From assembly GCA_035529935.1 (NCBI GenBank), contig DATKVT010000158.1, positions 1 through 36,450 on the forward strand: DNA of 36,450 bases. The letters run 5' to 3'. Made by a program: the position numbers and the translations under genes. This document shows positions 1 through 8,433 of the stretch, piece by piece. The stretch's first letter is position 1. Every line of letters starts with the position of its first letter. The notes under the pieces were generated by a model, which saw only the letters and a program-made list of their open reading frames with translations, was not told the DNA's origin and did not search any database. This DNA comes from Williamwhitmania sp. (GTDB lineage: Bacteria > Bacteroidota > Bacteroidia > Bacteroidales > Williamwhitmaniaceae).

Positions 1-284
1 TAGGCCTGAATATAGGTGCGACGGAAACCATCGAAGAGGAAGCCGTTGGCATCGGGGTTGTCGGTAATGGTGTTCTCAATAATCTGCACAATAATTTCGT
101 CAGGGACCAAACCACCGGCGGCAATAATGCTCTGCGCTTCCTGTCCCAGCTTGGTATTGTTGGCTAACTCACGGCGAAGTAGATCGCCCGTGGAAATGTA
201 GAAGAGGTTATACTTCTTAATGAGAAACTCGGACTGGGTTCCCTTTCCTGCCCCCGGAGGGCCAAAGAGCGCAATGTTAAGCAT
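1..284 (-). CDS. adk: Adenylate kinase, N-terminal part (runs off the window)
   Basis: Adenylate kinase interconverts ATP + AMP and 2 ADP in the cytoplasm. Reading the complement from the ATG at 284 gives MLNIALFGPPGAGKGTQSEF, with the P-loop GPPGAGKGT at residues 8-16. It continues with the AMP-binding segment STGDLLRRE and then GFLFDGFRRTYIQA. About 94 codons are visible; the rest, including the LID domain, lies before position 1. In the last motif the family usually has DGFPR; here the codon reads Arg (FRR), which could be a true variant. No promoter could be picked with confidence in the spacer upstream. Identification is secure. Confidence 0.95.
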   Translation of the reverse strand, partial: MLNIALFGPPGAGKGTQSEFLIKKYNLFYISTGDLLRRELANNTKLGQEAQSIIAAGGLVPDEIIVQIIENTITDNPDANGFLFDGFRRTYIQA

Positions 285-435
285 AGATGTAGGTTTGCAA
301 GCGGTTTATTGGGTTGTTTTCGTTACCCAAGATAGGAAATGATTTGTTGAATTGGAAACATTAAAATAAGAAAAGAGGGGGTTGACTAAGACAATGGGGA
401 AATTTGAAGATGAGAAAAAAGTGAATTTGAAAAAT

Positions 436-601
436 TCAAGAATGGGACAAGTTCAAAGGAGTTTCTCTTTTCTCCTCACGCTCTGCCCAAATCATGGCTT
501 CAAAACTATCGTTTGTAGCATCTGCTAATAGTTCTATTGGAGTGCTATCGTTCTAAAATATTTGCAACAACTTTTAATTCAAGTATTTGACCACTAAATT
601 C
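436..601 (-). pseudogene. Possible gene relic between adk and the chemosensory operon
   Basis: The 440-base spacer between adk and the last operon gene holds two short open stretches on the minus strand that read like a broken gene. From 601 to 545 the frame gives EFSGQILELKVVANILER and then stops. One base out of phase, from 552 to 436, the frame continues with DSTPIELLADATNDSFEAM, then IWAEREEKRETPLNLSHS and a stop. Together they look like one C-terminal segment split by a frameshift. I do not recognise the family, and there is no upstream start. Chance open reading is possible. Confidence 0.22.
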
Positions 602-725
602 TTATGTTTTTAATATCTTGCATCCTTCAGTTTAAATTAATCTCACGGTTGTCACTTTGGGGGATAGAACCATGTAACCATCAGTATGCAATTACATTCA
701 TGATCACTTCTTGCTCCGTTCCCAC

Positions 726-2522
726 TCACCTCAAATTTTCTTTAATCTTTGATATAATGAAATCCATCTTAAAAGGTTTGGAGATGTAGTCGGTACAGCC
801 ACAACCAAATGCTTTATTCCTATCAAAGTCGGTGGAGTATGCTGTTTGAGCAATAATGGGCATGTTGGGATTAAAATCTTTTATCTTCATTGTGGCTTCA
901 AAGCCATCCATAACGGGCATTTTAATATCCATCAGGATGAGATCAATTTCCTGTTCTTTACAAATAGAAATAGCCTCCACACCATTTTTTGCCCACACCA
1001 GATTAAGGTTCAAGTTCGAAAGAATCTCCTCCAAAAGCATGTAGTTCGATTCTTCATCCTCCGCAATTAGGAGGGTTTTGGTTATGTTTGCGTCAGCTTT
1101 CGCTCCACCTATGGGTTGGTTATCGGCTGCAATTTTCGCTATTGTTTTTTTATGGGGGATTGTAAAGTAAAACGTTGAACCTTTTCCTAATTCTGATTTT
1201 AGCCAAACTCTACCACCAAGAAGCTCAACATATGCTTTTGATATAGACAACCCCAATCCAGAGCCTCCAAATTCGCGAGCACCAGTGCTTTCCACTTGGC
1301 TGAAATGTTTAAATATTTCCTGCTGCATTTCGGGGGAAATGCCAATACCGGTATCCTCCACATAAAACTCAATTTCTATTTCTCTTTCCTTTACGCTATA
1401 CCCAAAATTAACATATCCCTCCTTTGTGAACTTAATGGCGTTATCGAGCAGCTTTGTCAATATTTGTAAGAGCTTTGCTTCGTCCGACATGATCAAAACT
1501 TCATCGTGGAGTAGTATATTTTCCGACACCAATGTAAGACCTTTGGATTGGCACTTGGGCTGGAAATGTTCGTAAGTCTGATTCATCACCATGTTTAGGT
1601 CAACCTTCTCCTCTGCGGTGCTCTCCTGCCCTGCCTCAATGGTTGCAATGCTTATTATGTCGGTGATAATGCCAAGAAGTTGGTAACAACTTTGAGTGAT
1701 TATGTCGATGAATTGTACTTGCTTTTCACTCGCAAGGGCAGGATCGCTAAGAAATCCGGAAAAGCCAATAATCGCATTCATGGGCGTGCGCACCTCATGG
1801 GAGATGTTGTGCAAAAATGCGGTCTTCAACCGATCACTCTCCTCCGCCTTTTCTTTGGCAACAATTAAATCTGCCTCTGTTCTTTTACGAACCTCGATTT
1901 CAGCGGATAGATCAGCCGTTCGTACCTCAACCAATTCTTCAAGACGCTCGTTTATTGTTCTCAGCTCCTCCTGTGCCTGAACTAATTCAGAATTTTTTTG
2001 AACTGCTGCATCATAGGAGGAGATGAGCAGTGAAAGCATCTGCTGCTGATTGGCCGTTATAAACCGTTTCTTACCCCCAAATGATATTTCAACGCCAACC
2101 CTTACGATATCACCATGACGGAACTCTTTATTGGCAATGATTTGGTCAATGATAGACAGTAAATATTTTTCGGAATAGGGTTTGGTAAGAAAATTATCGG
2201 CACCACAGGCAAGCCCTTCCAGCACATCCTCGGAATTAGAGAGGGAGGTTAGCAGAATTACTGGAATATCTGACGTGGTCTCATTTGATTTAATGGCTTT
2301 GCACAATTCGTACCCATCCATTTCAGGCATAACAATATCGCTGATAACTATTGCTGGCAACTTCTCCAGAGCAAGGTCAAGAGCCATTTTTCCGTTTTTG
2401 GCCACAATTACCTCAAAGCTATTCTTCTCAAGGGCGTATCTCAACTGCTCTGCCTGAGTTGGGCTATCCTCTGCTATTAGGATTTGGAAAACAGCCTCTT
2501 CCGAATCTACTGTGTCTTTCAT
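726..2522 (-). CDS. Receiver-histidine kinase-receiver hybrid protein (no membrane or sensor domain)
   Basis: This is a 598-residue cytoplasmic signalling protein and the last gene of the chemosensory operon. An N-terminal receiver (residues about 12-130) has phospho-acceptor D62 and K114. A linker module (about 138-200, with GGKKRF) leads into a coiled coil. The HisKA region has H242 in SHEVRTPMN, and the HATPase domain has an N box with N361 plus DTGIGI and GSGLGLSI. A second receiver (about 483-598) has D532 and K582. There is no transmembrane segment and no PAS or other sensor domain, so its input probably comes through the first receiver. By position it is the likely output of the Che proteins; phosphorylation by CheA is inference. 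A 209-base gap separates it from the preceding kinase gene, so a separate promoter is possible. Its kinase core resembles the one at 20689-23811. Confidence 0.9.
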   Translation of the reverse strand: MKDTVDSEEAVFQILIAEDSPTQAEQLRYALEKNSFEVIVAKNGKMALDLALEKLPAIVISDIVMPEMDGYELCKAIKSNETTSDIPVILLTSLSNSEDVLEGLACGADNFLTKPYSEKYLLSIIDQIIANKEFRHGDIVRVGVEISFGGKKRFITANQQQMLSLLISSYDAAVQKNSELVQAQEELRTINERLEELVEVRTADLSAEIEVRKRTEADLIVAKEKAEESDRLKTAFLHNISHEVRTPMNAIIGFSGFLSDPALASEKQVQFIDIITQSCYQLLGIITDIISIATIEAGQESTAEEKVDLNMVMNQTYEHFQPKCQSKGLTLVSENILLHDEVLIMSDEAKLLQILTKLLDNAIKFTKEGYVNFGYSVKEREIEIEFYVEDTGIGISPEMQQEIFKHFSQVESTGAREFGGSGLGLSISKAYVELLGGRVWLKSELGKGSTFYFTIPHKKTIAKIAADNQPIGGAKADANITKTLLIAEDEESNYMLLEEILSNLNLNLVWAKNGVEAISICKEQEIDLILMDIKMPVMDGFEATMKIKDFNPNMPIIAQTAYSTDFDRNKAFGCGCTDYISKPFKMDFIISKIKENLR

Positions 2523-2731
2523 AGCGTCCTTTCATTATTAGTAAAATAATTGAAAGATATTGTGCAACGATTTACCTCGGTAACGGGGATATCGTAGAGT
2601 TGTCAGTCAATGTTTCCAGAAAAATTTTAAGTAACACTGGGTGTTCGCTCTATCTCTGTAGTTTTTCTATTCATTCTACTTGGTTTGTAATTAATACCGT
2701 TTGCTGAAAAATAGTGCGTTATTATACAAAT

Positions 2732-4474
2732 TTAATCCATTCGATCTCTCAGCGGAAGTGTGAAGTAAAAAGAGCTGCCCCTATTCACCTCACTTTCGGC
2801 CCAAATTCTACCACCATGCTTTTCAACAAACTCCTTACACAAGGATAATCCCAAACCAGTTCCTCCCTCATTATCAGTTCCTATTGTGGTATTTGTTTGT
2901 GAAAAGTTAAATAAGTTAGCTAAGATTTCCGGTGCAATCCCAACTCCACTATCGGTAACAGAAATGGTAAGGCTTGAATCCCTTTGCGTGGCACCAATAT
3001 CAATTCGACCTCCTTTATGGGTGAATTTTATGGCGTTAGAAATCAGGTTTCGCAGAACAATTTTCAGCATATCCGCATCGGCAAATGCAACAGTCCCCTT
3101 ACCATAAGAGCTATTTATGGTGATGCTTTTTTTATCAGCGGTCTGTTTTAAATTTTCAACTACCTCCAAGCCTATATCTGAAAATTCCAACTCCTTGGGC
3201 TCAAAAGAAATTTTACCCGATTGCGATTGTGCCCAAATGAGTAGGTCCTCCAGTAAGGAAAAGGTATTTTGTGCTGATGTGTTAATTATACCAAGCATTC
3301 CTTCCTTCTTTTCGATATCGTAAGTTCGAAAATTTTTCGTTAGCATATCTAAATAGCCTAGTATCGAATTAAAGGGGCTCTTCAGATCGTGTGCAATAAT
3401 AGAGTAGAATTTATCCTTCTCTGCATTTACAATCTGCAGCTGCTCGTTTTTGCGCTTAATCTCTTCCTCTGCCAATTTATGGTCGGTGATATCGATTGTA
3501 AAACCAGCTATGTAGGTAGGTATATTCTCAACATAAATGGGGAACTTAATTGTATTATAGTATTTCCCATTTAACTTTTCCTCAAGCATAGCTGGCTTTC
3601 CATCGCGAAGAATTTTCAGATCGTCAGCAACAACTTTTTTAGCAAATTCTGATGGAAAAAGATCATCCATGGTTTTGCCAAGCAGGTCATTAATAGGTCG
3701 ACCAAGCATTTGCTCATAGTTCTTGCTTAGCCTAAGCGAGCGTGTCTGAGCATCTTTAAAAAAGACATAAACGGGGCTATACTCCATAAATTGGTTAAAT
3801 ATTAATTCGCTCTCTTTCAGCTGCTCTGCAATTTGCTGGCTAATTTTAGTTTCGGCCAACAAATCTTGTGTTCGTTCCTCCACCAACGATTCCAACCTTT
3901 CGTTCAACAATCTTAACTCATCGCGGGTTTTTACAAGTTCTGCATTTTGCTGAACAGCTCCGTCGTAAATATTCAACAACAAATTGATTACGCTTTGCTG
4001 ATCCGAATTGATAAATCGTTTTTTTCCTTCAAATAGAATTTCTACACTAAAAGGAGATGTATTTTGAACCTGACCATTTTCTTCGGAAAGGATTTTATTT
4101 ACATTAGTCAGAAAAGATAACTCGCGGAATGGCTTAGTAATAAAGCTGTTAGCACCAGATGAAAGTCCGTGAATTACCTCCTTCGCATCCGAAAGTGAGG
4201 TAATCAAAATAACGGGTATGTCCTTGGTTGCATCTTTCGATTTTATCTCCTTGCAGAGGTCGTAACCATCCATCTTAGGCATTACAATATCGCTGACAAC
4301 CAACAATGGTTTATTCTCTCTGATAAGAGCAAGAGCTTCCTCACCATCTTGAGCAATTATTGATCTATAATCACCTTTCTCAAGAATATACTGTAATAGC
4401 GCTGCTTGTGAAGGACTATCCTCAACTATCAAAATGTAATTAAAATCACTTTTCAAGCTCTTTTTGTTGTCCAT
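2732..4474 (-). CDS. Receiver-PAS-histidine kinase
   Basis: This 580-residue soluble kinase is encoded 11 bases after cheB in the same operon. Domains in order: a receiver (about 12-130, D62 and K114), the linker module shared with the neighbouring kinase (about 143-200, EGKKRF then a run ending NERLESLVEERT), and a PAS domain (about 222-335, ending FTIDITDHK). Then comes HisKA with H362 in IIAHDLKSPFN and a HATPase domain with N480, TDSGVGI and GGTGLGLSL. The AHDLKSPF H box differs from the SHEVRTP type of the next gene, so the two kinases are not simple duplicates. There is no C-terminal receiver, so it would pass phosphate to another protein or act by regulated kinase/phosphatase activity. 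No membrane segments are visible. Domain calls are secure; the targets are unknown. Confidence 0.9.
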   Translation of the reverse strand: MDNKKSLKSDFNYILIVEDSPSQAALLQYILEKGDYRSIIAQDGEEALALIRENKPLLVVSDIVMPKMDGYDLCKEIKSKDATKDIPVILITSLSDAKEVIHGLSSGANSFITKPFRELSFLTNVNKILSEENGQVQNTSPFSVEILFEGKKRFINSDQQSVINLLLNIYDGAVQQNAELVKTRDELRLLNERLESLVEERTQDLLAETKISQQIAEQLKESELIFNQFMEYSPVYVFFKDAQTRSLRLSKNYEQMLGRPINDLLGKTMDDLFPSEFAKKVVADDLKILRDGKPAMLEEKLNGKYYNTIKFPIYVENIPTYIAGFTIDITDHKLAEEEIKRKNEQLQIVNAEKDKFYSIIAHDLKSPFNSILGYLDMLTKNFRTYDIEKKEGMLGIINTSAQNTFSLLEDLLIWAQSQSGKISFEPKELEFSDIGLEVVENLKQTADKKSITINSSYGKGTVAFADADMLKIVLRNLISNAIKFTHKGGRIDIGATQRDSSLTISVTDSGVGIAPEILANLFNFSQTNTTIGTDNEGGTGLGLSLCKEFVEKHGGRIWAESEVNRGSSFYFTLPLRDRMD

Positions 4475-4485
4475 AATTTCCCAAC

Positions 4486-5529
4486 TTATTTTGAAAACAG
4501 TGCACTTATAGTCTTTGATATATTTTCGGGTGAAAGGATATAGGTTGCTGCATTTAGCTTTATAGCCTCGCCAGGCATTCCATGCACAACCGAGCTCTCC
4601 TTATCCTGCGCAAAAGTAATGGCACCACAATCTTTCATAAGCTTCAGCTCATCTACCCCATCGCGGCCCATTCCCGTAAGCAAAACGCCAACCGCTTTTG
4701 CCCCAAATGCTTCCGCTGATGTACGAAATAGGAAAGCGACGGATGGCCGTAGCCCATTTTCCAACCCATGGTTACTCAGCACAATTTTGGGCCCATTTTC
4801 AACGCCCATATGGAAGTTATCGGGTGCTATATAACCATGACCCGGTAATGGAAACTCTCCGTGAGAGGCAATATGTAGCGGAAAATGGGTGGTGTTCTTA
4901 AGCCATTCAACAAAACCTTCGACAAAACCTTGAGAAATATGTTGAACAATTAAAATTGGGACTGGAATATTTTTGGGCAAATTGGAGAGTATTCTTTGTA
5001 ACACCAGAGGGCCTCCCGTTGAGGCACCAATTGAAATGAGCTGAATTGCTGCTTCCGTATTTGTTGTTTTCTTTATTTCGGGTTTAGCAGTAAAATTTAC
5101 TTTAGACCGAGAGGCAATTCGTTTAACCAATTTCACCTCTGACATCAATTTAAGTGTCTGAACCAACTCCTGGGTATCTTTTTTATAATCGGGATGATCT
5201 ACGCTTGGGGGCTTCTTAACAATGGCTAAAGCACCTGCATCAATCATGCTAAATGAAAAGGTTACATCCTTAACGTTTACACTTCCAGTAACAATAACAA
5301 TTGGCGTTGGATTCGTCTCCATTATTATCTTCGTAGCCTCATAGCCATCTAATTTGGGCATATGCCAATCCATTGCAATCACATCGGGAGAATGCTTAGC
5401 AACCGCGTCGATTGCCTCTTCACCGTCGTTAGCAACTCCAACAATACTAAAAATTGGATCAGAGCTAATCGCATAAACTAGCAGCTGCTGCATTACGGGG
5501 GAATCTTCAACTATTAGGATTTTTATCAT
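4486..5529 (-). CDS. cheB: CheB: receptor methylesterase/glutamine deamidase
   Basis: CheB removes methyl groups from receptor glutamates and so resets sensitivity. At 347 residues it has the usual length and layout. The N-terminal receiver has VEDS at 7-10 and acceptor D54 in AMDWHMPK. A linker leads to the C-terminal CheB methylesterase domain, whose catalytic triad is visible as S170 (IGASTGGP), H197 (VQHISQGF) and D290 (GMGRDGVDE). In Wsp-type systems this is the WspF position, where CheB counteracts kinase activity. It lies downstream of cheA, separated from it by the four-helix-bundle gene, and upstream of the two kinase genes. The start ATG at 5529 leads directly into the receiver fold (MIKILIVEDS), so the start is well supported. 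Confidence 0.96.
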   Translation of the reverse strand: MIKILIVEDSPVMQQLLVYAISSDPIFSIVGVANDGEEAIDAVAKHSPDVIAMDWHMPKLDGYEATKIIMETNPTPIVIVTGSVNVKDVTFSFSMIDAGALAIVKKPPSVDHPDYKKDTQELVQTLKLMSEVKLVKRIASRSKVNFTAKPEIKKTTNTEAAIQLISIGASTGGPLVLQRILSNLPKNIPVPILIVQHISQGFVEGFVEWLKNTTHFPLHIASHGEFPLPGHGYIAPDNFHMGVENGPKIVLSNHGLENGLRPSVAFLFRTSAEAFGAKAVGVLLTGMGRDGVDELKLMKDCGAITFAQDKESSVVHGMPGEAIKLNAATYILSPENISKTISALFSK

Positions 5530-5615
5530 TATTGCGATTTTATTTACGAAGAATTGAAATTAGAAAATAGAAATTAGTAGCCCAACTTTAACCTACTTTC
5601 CAATATTTCCCAATT

Positions 5616-5999
5616 TCAAGTTTCCAATCTAGAATTCTCAATTTCACTGTATTTTGTGGTATTTATAAAGGTGTTTAATTTTGGTCCGAATTTCTCAATT
5701 ATTATAAGGTACTTTTCTGCTTGGGTTTCATTAAGGATTCTTCTGCGGATCAACTTTCTCAACCATGCTTTAGTTTCCTCAAAGGAACCACGTGAATACA
5801 AATAGAATTTTCTTCGATCGGGGGGTGTAAACCGGCCATATCCTTCGGCAATATTTGCAGCGATACTATCGGAAGATCGGATAATTTGGTATCCAATTGT
5901 GTTTTGAACCTTTTTATCCCAGCTGTCAAAATCTTTCCATATCATATCGGCCAATTCCTCCGCCAGTTTATAAACGTCCAAATCGCTAACCTTTATCAT
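5616..5999 (-). CDS. Four-helix-bundle protein (23S rRNA intervening-sequence protein / S23 family)
   Basis: This 127-residue helical protein belongs to the family found in 23S rRNA intervening sequences and scattered through Bacteroidota genomes. The family hallmarks are visible: an early LDVYKLAEELAD helix, then IIRSSDSIAANIAEGYGR, then FYLYSRGSFEETKAWL. No enzymatic motif is known for the family and its cellular role is unclear. The gene sits between cheA and cheB, codirectional with them, and interrupts an otherwise conventional che gene order. Both flanks carry short AT-rich TTTCCAATTTCC-like runs, which often accompany this family in Bacteroidota genomes. It is probably a recent insertion rather than a chemosensory component. 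Confidence 0.88.
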   Translation of the reverse strand: MIKVSDLDVYKLAEELADMIWKDFDSWDKKVQNTIGYQIIRSSDSIAANIAEGYGRFTPPDRRKFYLYSRGSFEETKAWLRKLIRRRILNETQAEKYLIIIEKFGPKLNTFINTTKYSEIENSRLET

Positions 6000-6045
6000 G
6001 TCAATTAGAACTGTTTTGTTTCCAAATTTCCAATTTCCAACCCTT

Positions 6046-8325
6046 CTATATCAATTTTTCTATCACCTCCAGCAAATTACTTTGGTCGAAGCTACTCTTT
6101 ACGATATAGGCATTGGCCCCAACATCTATTCCAAGCTCGCGATCCTCTCGCGATTCCAAGGCTGTAACCAGCACCACGGGTAGCTCAGCAAGCTTCTTCT
6201 CCTTTCTCATCTTTGCGGTAAGCTCAAAGCCATTCATTCTGGGCATATCCACATCCGATACAACTAAATCGAACTCCCCAACCAACACTTTCGTGTAGGC
6301 ATCAACACCATCCACCGCTGATTCAACTATATAACCGGCAGATTCCACAATGCTCTTTATTAAAGCACGGGAGGTGATTGAGTCGTCTACCACAAGAATT
6401 CTATATTTCTTTGCCGCATCGGCTACCACCTCCTTCGGCTCCTTTATTGGTGCGCTAATTTGGGTTGCAGACTGCATCAAATCGGCAACATTGATAATGG
6501 GCACAACTTTTCCATTCCCCAAAATGGTTGCTCCGCCCATGTTTCTTACCTTAACCAGCTGCTTACCCAACTTTTTAACAAGAATTTGGAGCTCGTCGAA
6601 AATTTCATCTACCACAAAGCCAATTCGCTTTTCATCGTGCTTTAGAACAATAATTTGAATAGCGCTAACCGATTGATCAGCACCCGATTTCCTTGTAGAT
6701 CCATTAACAGTATTCCTAATTCCAAGCACATCGCCAAGCTTTATAATTCCAATAATCGCTGTACCAAGCAGGATTGTCTCCCTATTTTCGGTGGTTTTGA
6801 TCTCATCCTTACTAATCCTAATAGCCCGTTCCACATTTGCAGTTGGCATAAAAAAGAGGTGATCGCCAGTTCTTACCAAAACGGCTCTTGAGGTTGAAAG
6901 GGTGAGCGGCAGCCGAATGCGAAACGTTGTGCCAATATTTAGATGGCTATCGACGGAAACGGTTCCCCCTAGCTTTCCTACCTTTTCGCGAACAATAGCT
7001 AAGCCCAAACCACGCCCAGAGATATCGGTAATCATGGGGCTTGTGGTAATACCCGATTTAAAAACTAAATCCTGCACCTCTTGCGGAGACATTGTTTCTG
7101 CGCTCGCCTTTGTGATAATACCCGACTTAATCGCAGCTGAAATTACTCTATTGGTATTAATGCCCTCGCCATCGTCCGAAATGCTAATTTCGAGGTTATG
7201 GCCCTCAATTGCTGAAAAAGAAAGAGTAATAGTTCCAAAAGAAGTTTTTTTTGCCTTAAGCCGATCTGATGGAGTTTTTATGCCATGATCGATGCAATTC
7301 CGAATTAAATGCACCAATGGGTCCTTAAGCTCTTCCAAAACTCGTTTATCCACTTCAACCTCTTTCCCCTGAATAGTAAACTCCACCTCCTTCTTCTGAG
7401 CACGAGCAAGATCACGAACCAGCTTTGGAAACCCTTCTGTAATTGTGGAAATAGGGAGCATTAGTATCTTTTTCATCGACTCAACATGCTCATCTACCAT
7501 CCGGCTTAGCGAACGTTGATCACTTTCTAACTCATTTATAATGGTACTGAGATGTCGCTCCAGCTCATCCATCCGTTCAGTTGTCCAATTAATTATCTCT
7601 TTCGATTGAGCCGGACTTGAAGCTGAGTGGAGGGAATACGTTTTAACCAACTCCACCTTCCATGAATTAATCAGATCGTGCATCTCCCCTAGCTCAACTA
7701 CCCTTTGAGCAGAGGTTACTTTAGATTGAATCATCTGCTCTGCTTGCAAAAACAGGGGATCAAGCTTTGCTATAGGGATTCTTACCGATTCTATTTGCAG
7801 CAATTTTTCCTCAACGGGTTCATTCTGAGATGCCGAATTACTTGATGGTACCTCAGCTGCCGTTTTTATTGCTCGCGGAGTTTTAACTGTAGCTATTGGC
7901 TCAACCGCTTTTGTAATCGAATGATTAGCATCACCGATGGATTGTAGCTGTTTTATTAATCCTCTCACCTCGTTGGAACTGGCTATCGATACCCCTGTAA
8001 CCATTTTCGAAATGGTATCAATGGCTTTATGGATAAGATCAAACTGATAGGCAGAAAAAGAGAGTCGATTGTTCTTGAACTTGGCAAAAATGCTCTCCAA
8101 AACCTGACATAACGATTCAATATCGCTCCTTCCAACAGACCGTGCCGCCCCCTTCAGACTATGCATCTCACGAAAAATTGATTCGATCAGCTCCACGGTC
8201 CCTATGCTATTTGGATTCTTCTCCAATTCAATTAAGCCCTTGGAGAGCACGTTAATATGCTCCTCCGCCTCAACCTTGAACATGGCTTGAAGTCGTTTTA
8301 TGAATTCTTCGTCTTTTGTATCCAT
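6046..8325 (-). CDS. cheA: CheA-type histidine kinase with C-terminal receiver (WspE/FrzE-like)
   Basis: This 759-residue protein is the central kinase of the array. The N-terminal Hpt domain (about 5-110) has phospho-histidine H55 in MHSLKGAAR. A linker (about 130-180) shows no recognisable CheY-binding P2 domain. Dimerisation helices (about 180-285) carry the KLDPLFLQAEQM pattern seen in alternative-function kinases. The ATPase domain (about 290-475) has N343 in RNCIDHG, DDGEGI and GRGLGLAI. A CheW-like domain (about 478-620) couples it to receptors, and the C-terminal receiver (641-759) has D691. A fused receiver is typical of WspE and FrzE, where it serves as phosphate sink or output adaptor. 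The gene starts 108 bases after the PAS receptor gene, across an inverted repeat. Function is secure; the class assignment rests on domain content. Confidence 0.95.
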   Translation of the reverse strand: MDTKDEEFIKRLQAMFKVEAEEHINVLSKGLIELEKNPNSIGTVELIESIFREMHSLKGAARSVGRSDIESLCQVLESIFAKFKNNRLSFSAYQFDLIHKAIDTISKMVTGVSIASSNEVRGLIKQLQSIGDANHSITKAVEPIATVKTPRAIKTAAEVPSSNSASQNEPVEEKLLQIESVRIPIAKLDPLFLQAEQMIQSKVTSAQRVVELGEMHDLINSWKVELVKTYSLHSASSPAQSKEIINWTTERMDELERHLSTIINELESDQRSLSRMVDEHVESMKKILMLPISTITEGFPKLVRDLARAQKKEVEFTIQGKEVEVDKRVLEELKDPLVHLIRNCIDHGIKTPSDRLKAKKTSFGTITLSFSAIEGHNLEISISDDGEGINTNRVISAAIKSGIITKASAETMSPQEVQDLVFKSGITTSPMITDISGRGLGLAIVREKVGKLGGTVSVDSHLNIGTTFRIRLPLTLSTSRAVLVRTGDHLFFMPTANVERAIRISKDEIKTTENRETILLGTAIIGIIKLGDVLGIRNTVNGSTRKSGADQSVSAIQIIVLKHDEKRIGFVVDEIFDELQILVKKLGKQLVKVRNMGGATILGNGKVVPIINVADLMQSATQISAPIKEPKEVVADAAKKYRILVVDDSITSRALIKSIVESAGYIVESAVDGVDAYTKVLVGEFDLVVSDVDMPRMNGFELTAKMRKEKKLAELPVVLVTALESREDRELGIDVGANAYIVKSSFDQSNLLEVIEKLI

Positions 8326-8371
8326 TGGGGCATCTTCCTTTATATTTAATGTTTAGCTTTTAGGATGAAGA

Positions 8372-8425
8372 CTATTAGGCTGTAGGTTTATAGTCAGGAA
8401 AGCCTATTTTCCTATAGCCTAATAG
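8372..8425. repeat. 15-bp inverted repeat in the receptor-cheA spacer
   Basis: The arms at 8372-8386 (CTATTAGGCTGTAGG) and 8411-8425 (CCTATAGCCTAATAG) are complementary except at one position, with 24 bases between them. The repeat fills most of the 108-base gap between the PAS receptor stop and the cheA start. Transcribed as part of the operon it could form a stem that slows or processes the message. No T-run follows on the minus strand, so it does not look like a simple terminator. The AGGCTATAGG-like motif is low in complexity and may be a dispersed intergenic repeat. Confidence 0.55.
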
Positions 8426-8433
8426 CCTATAAC

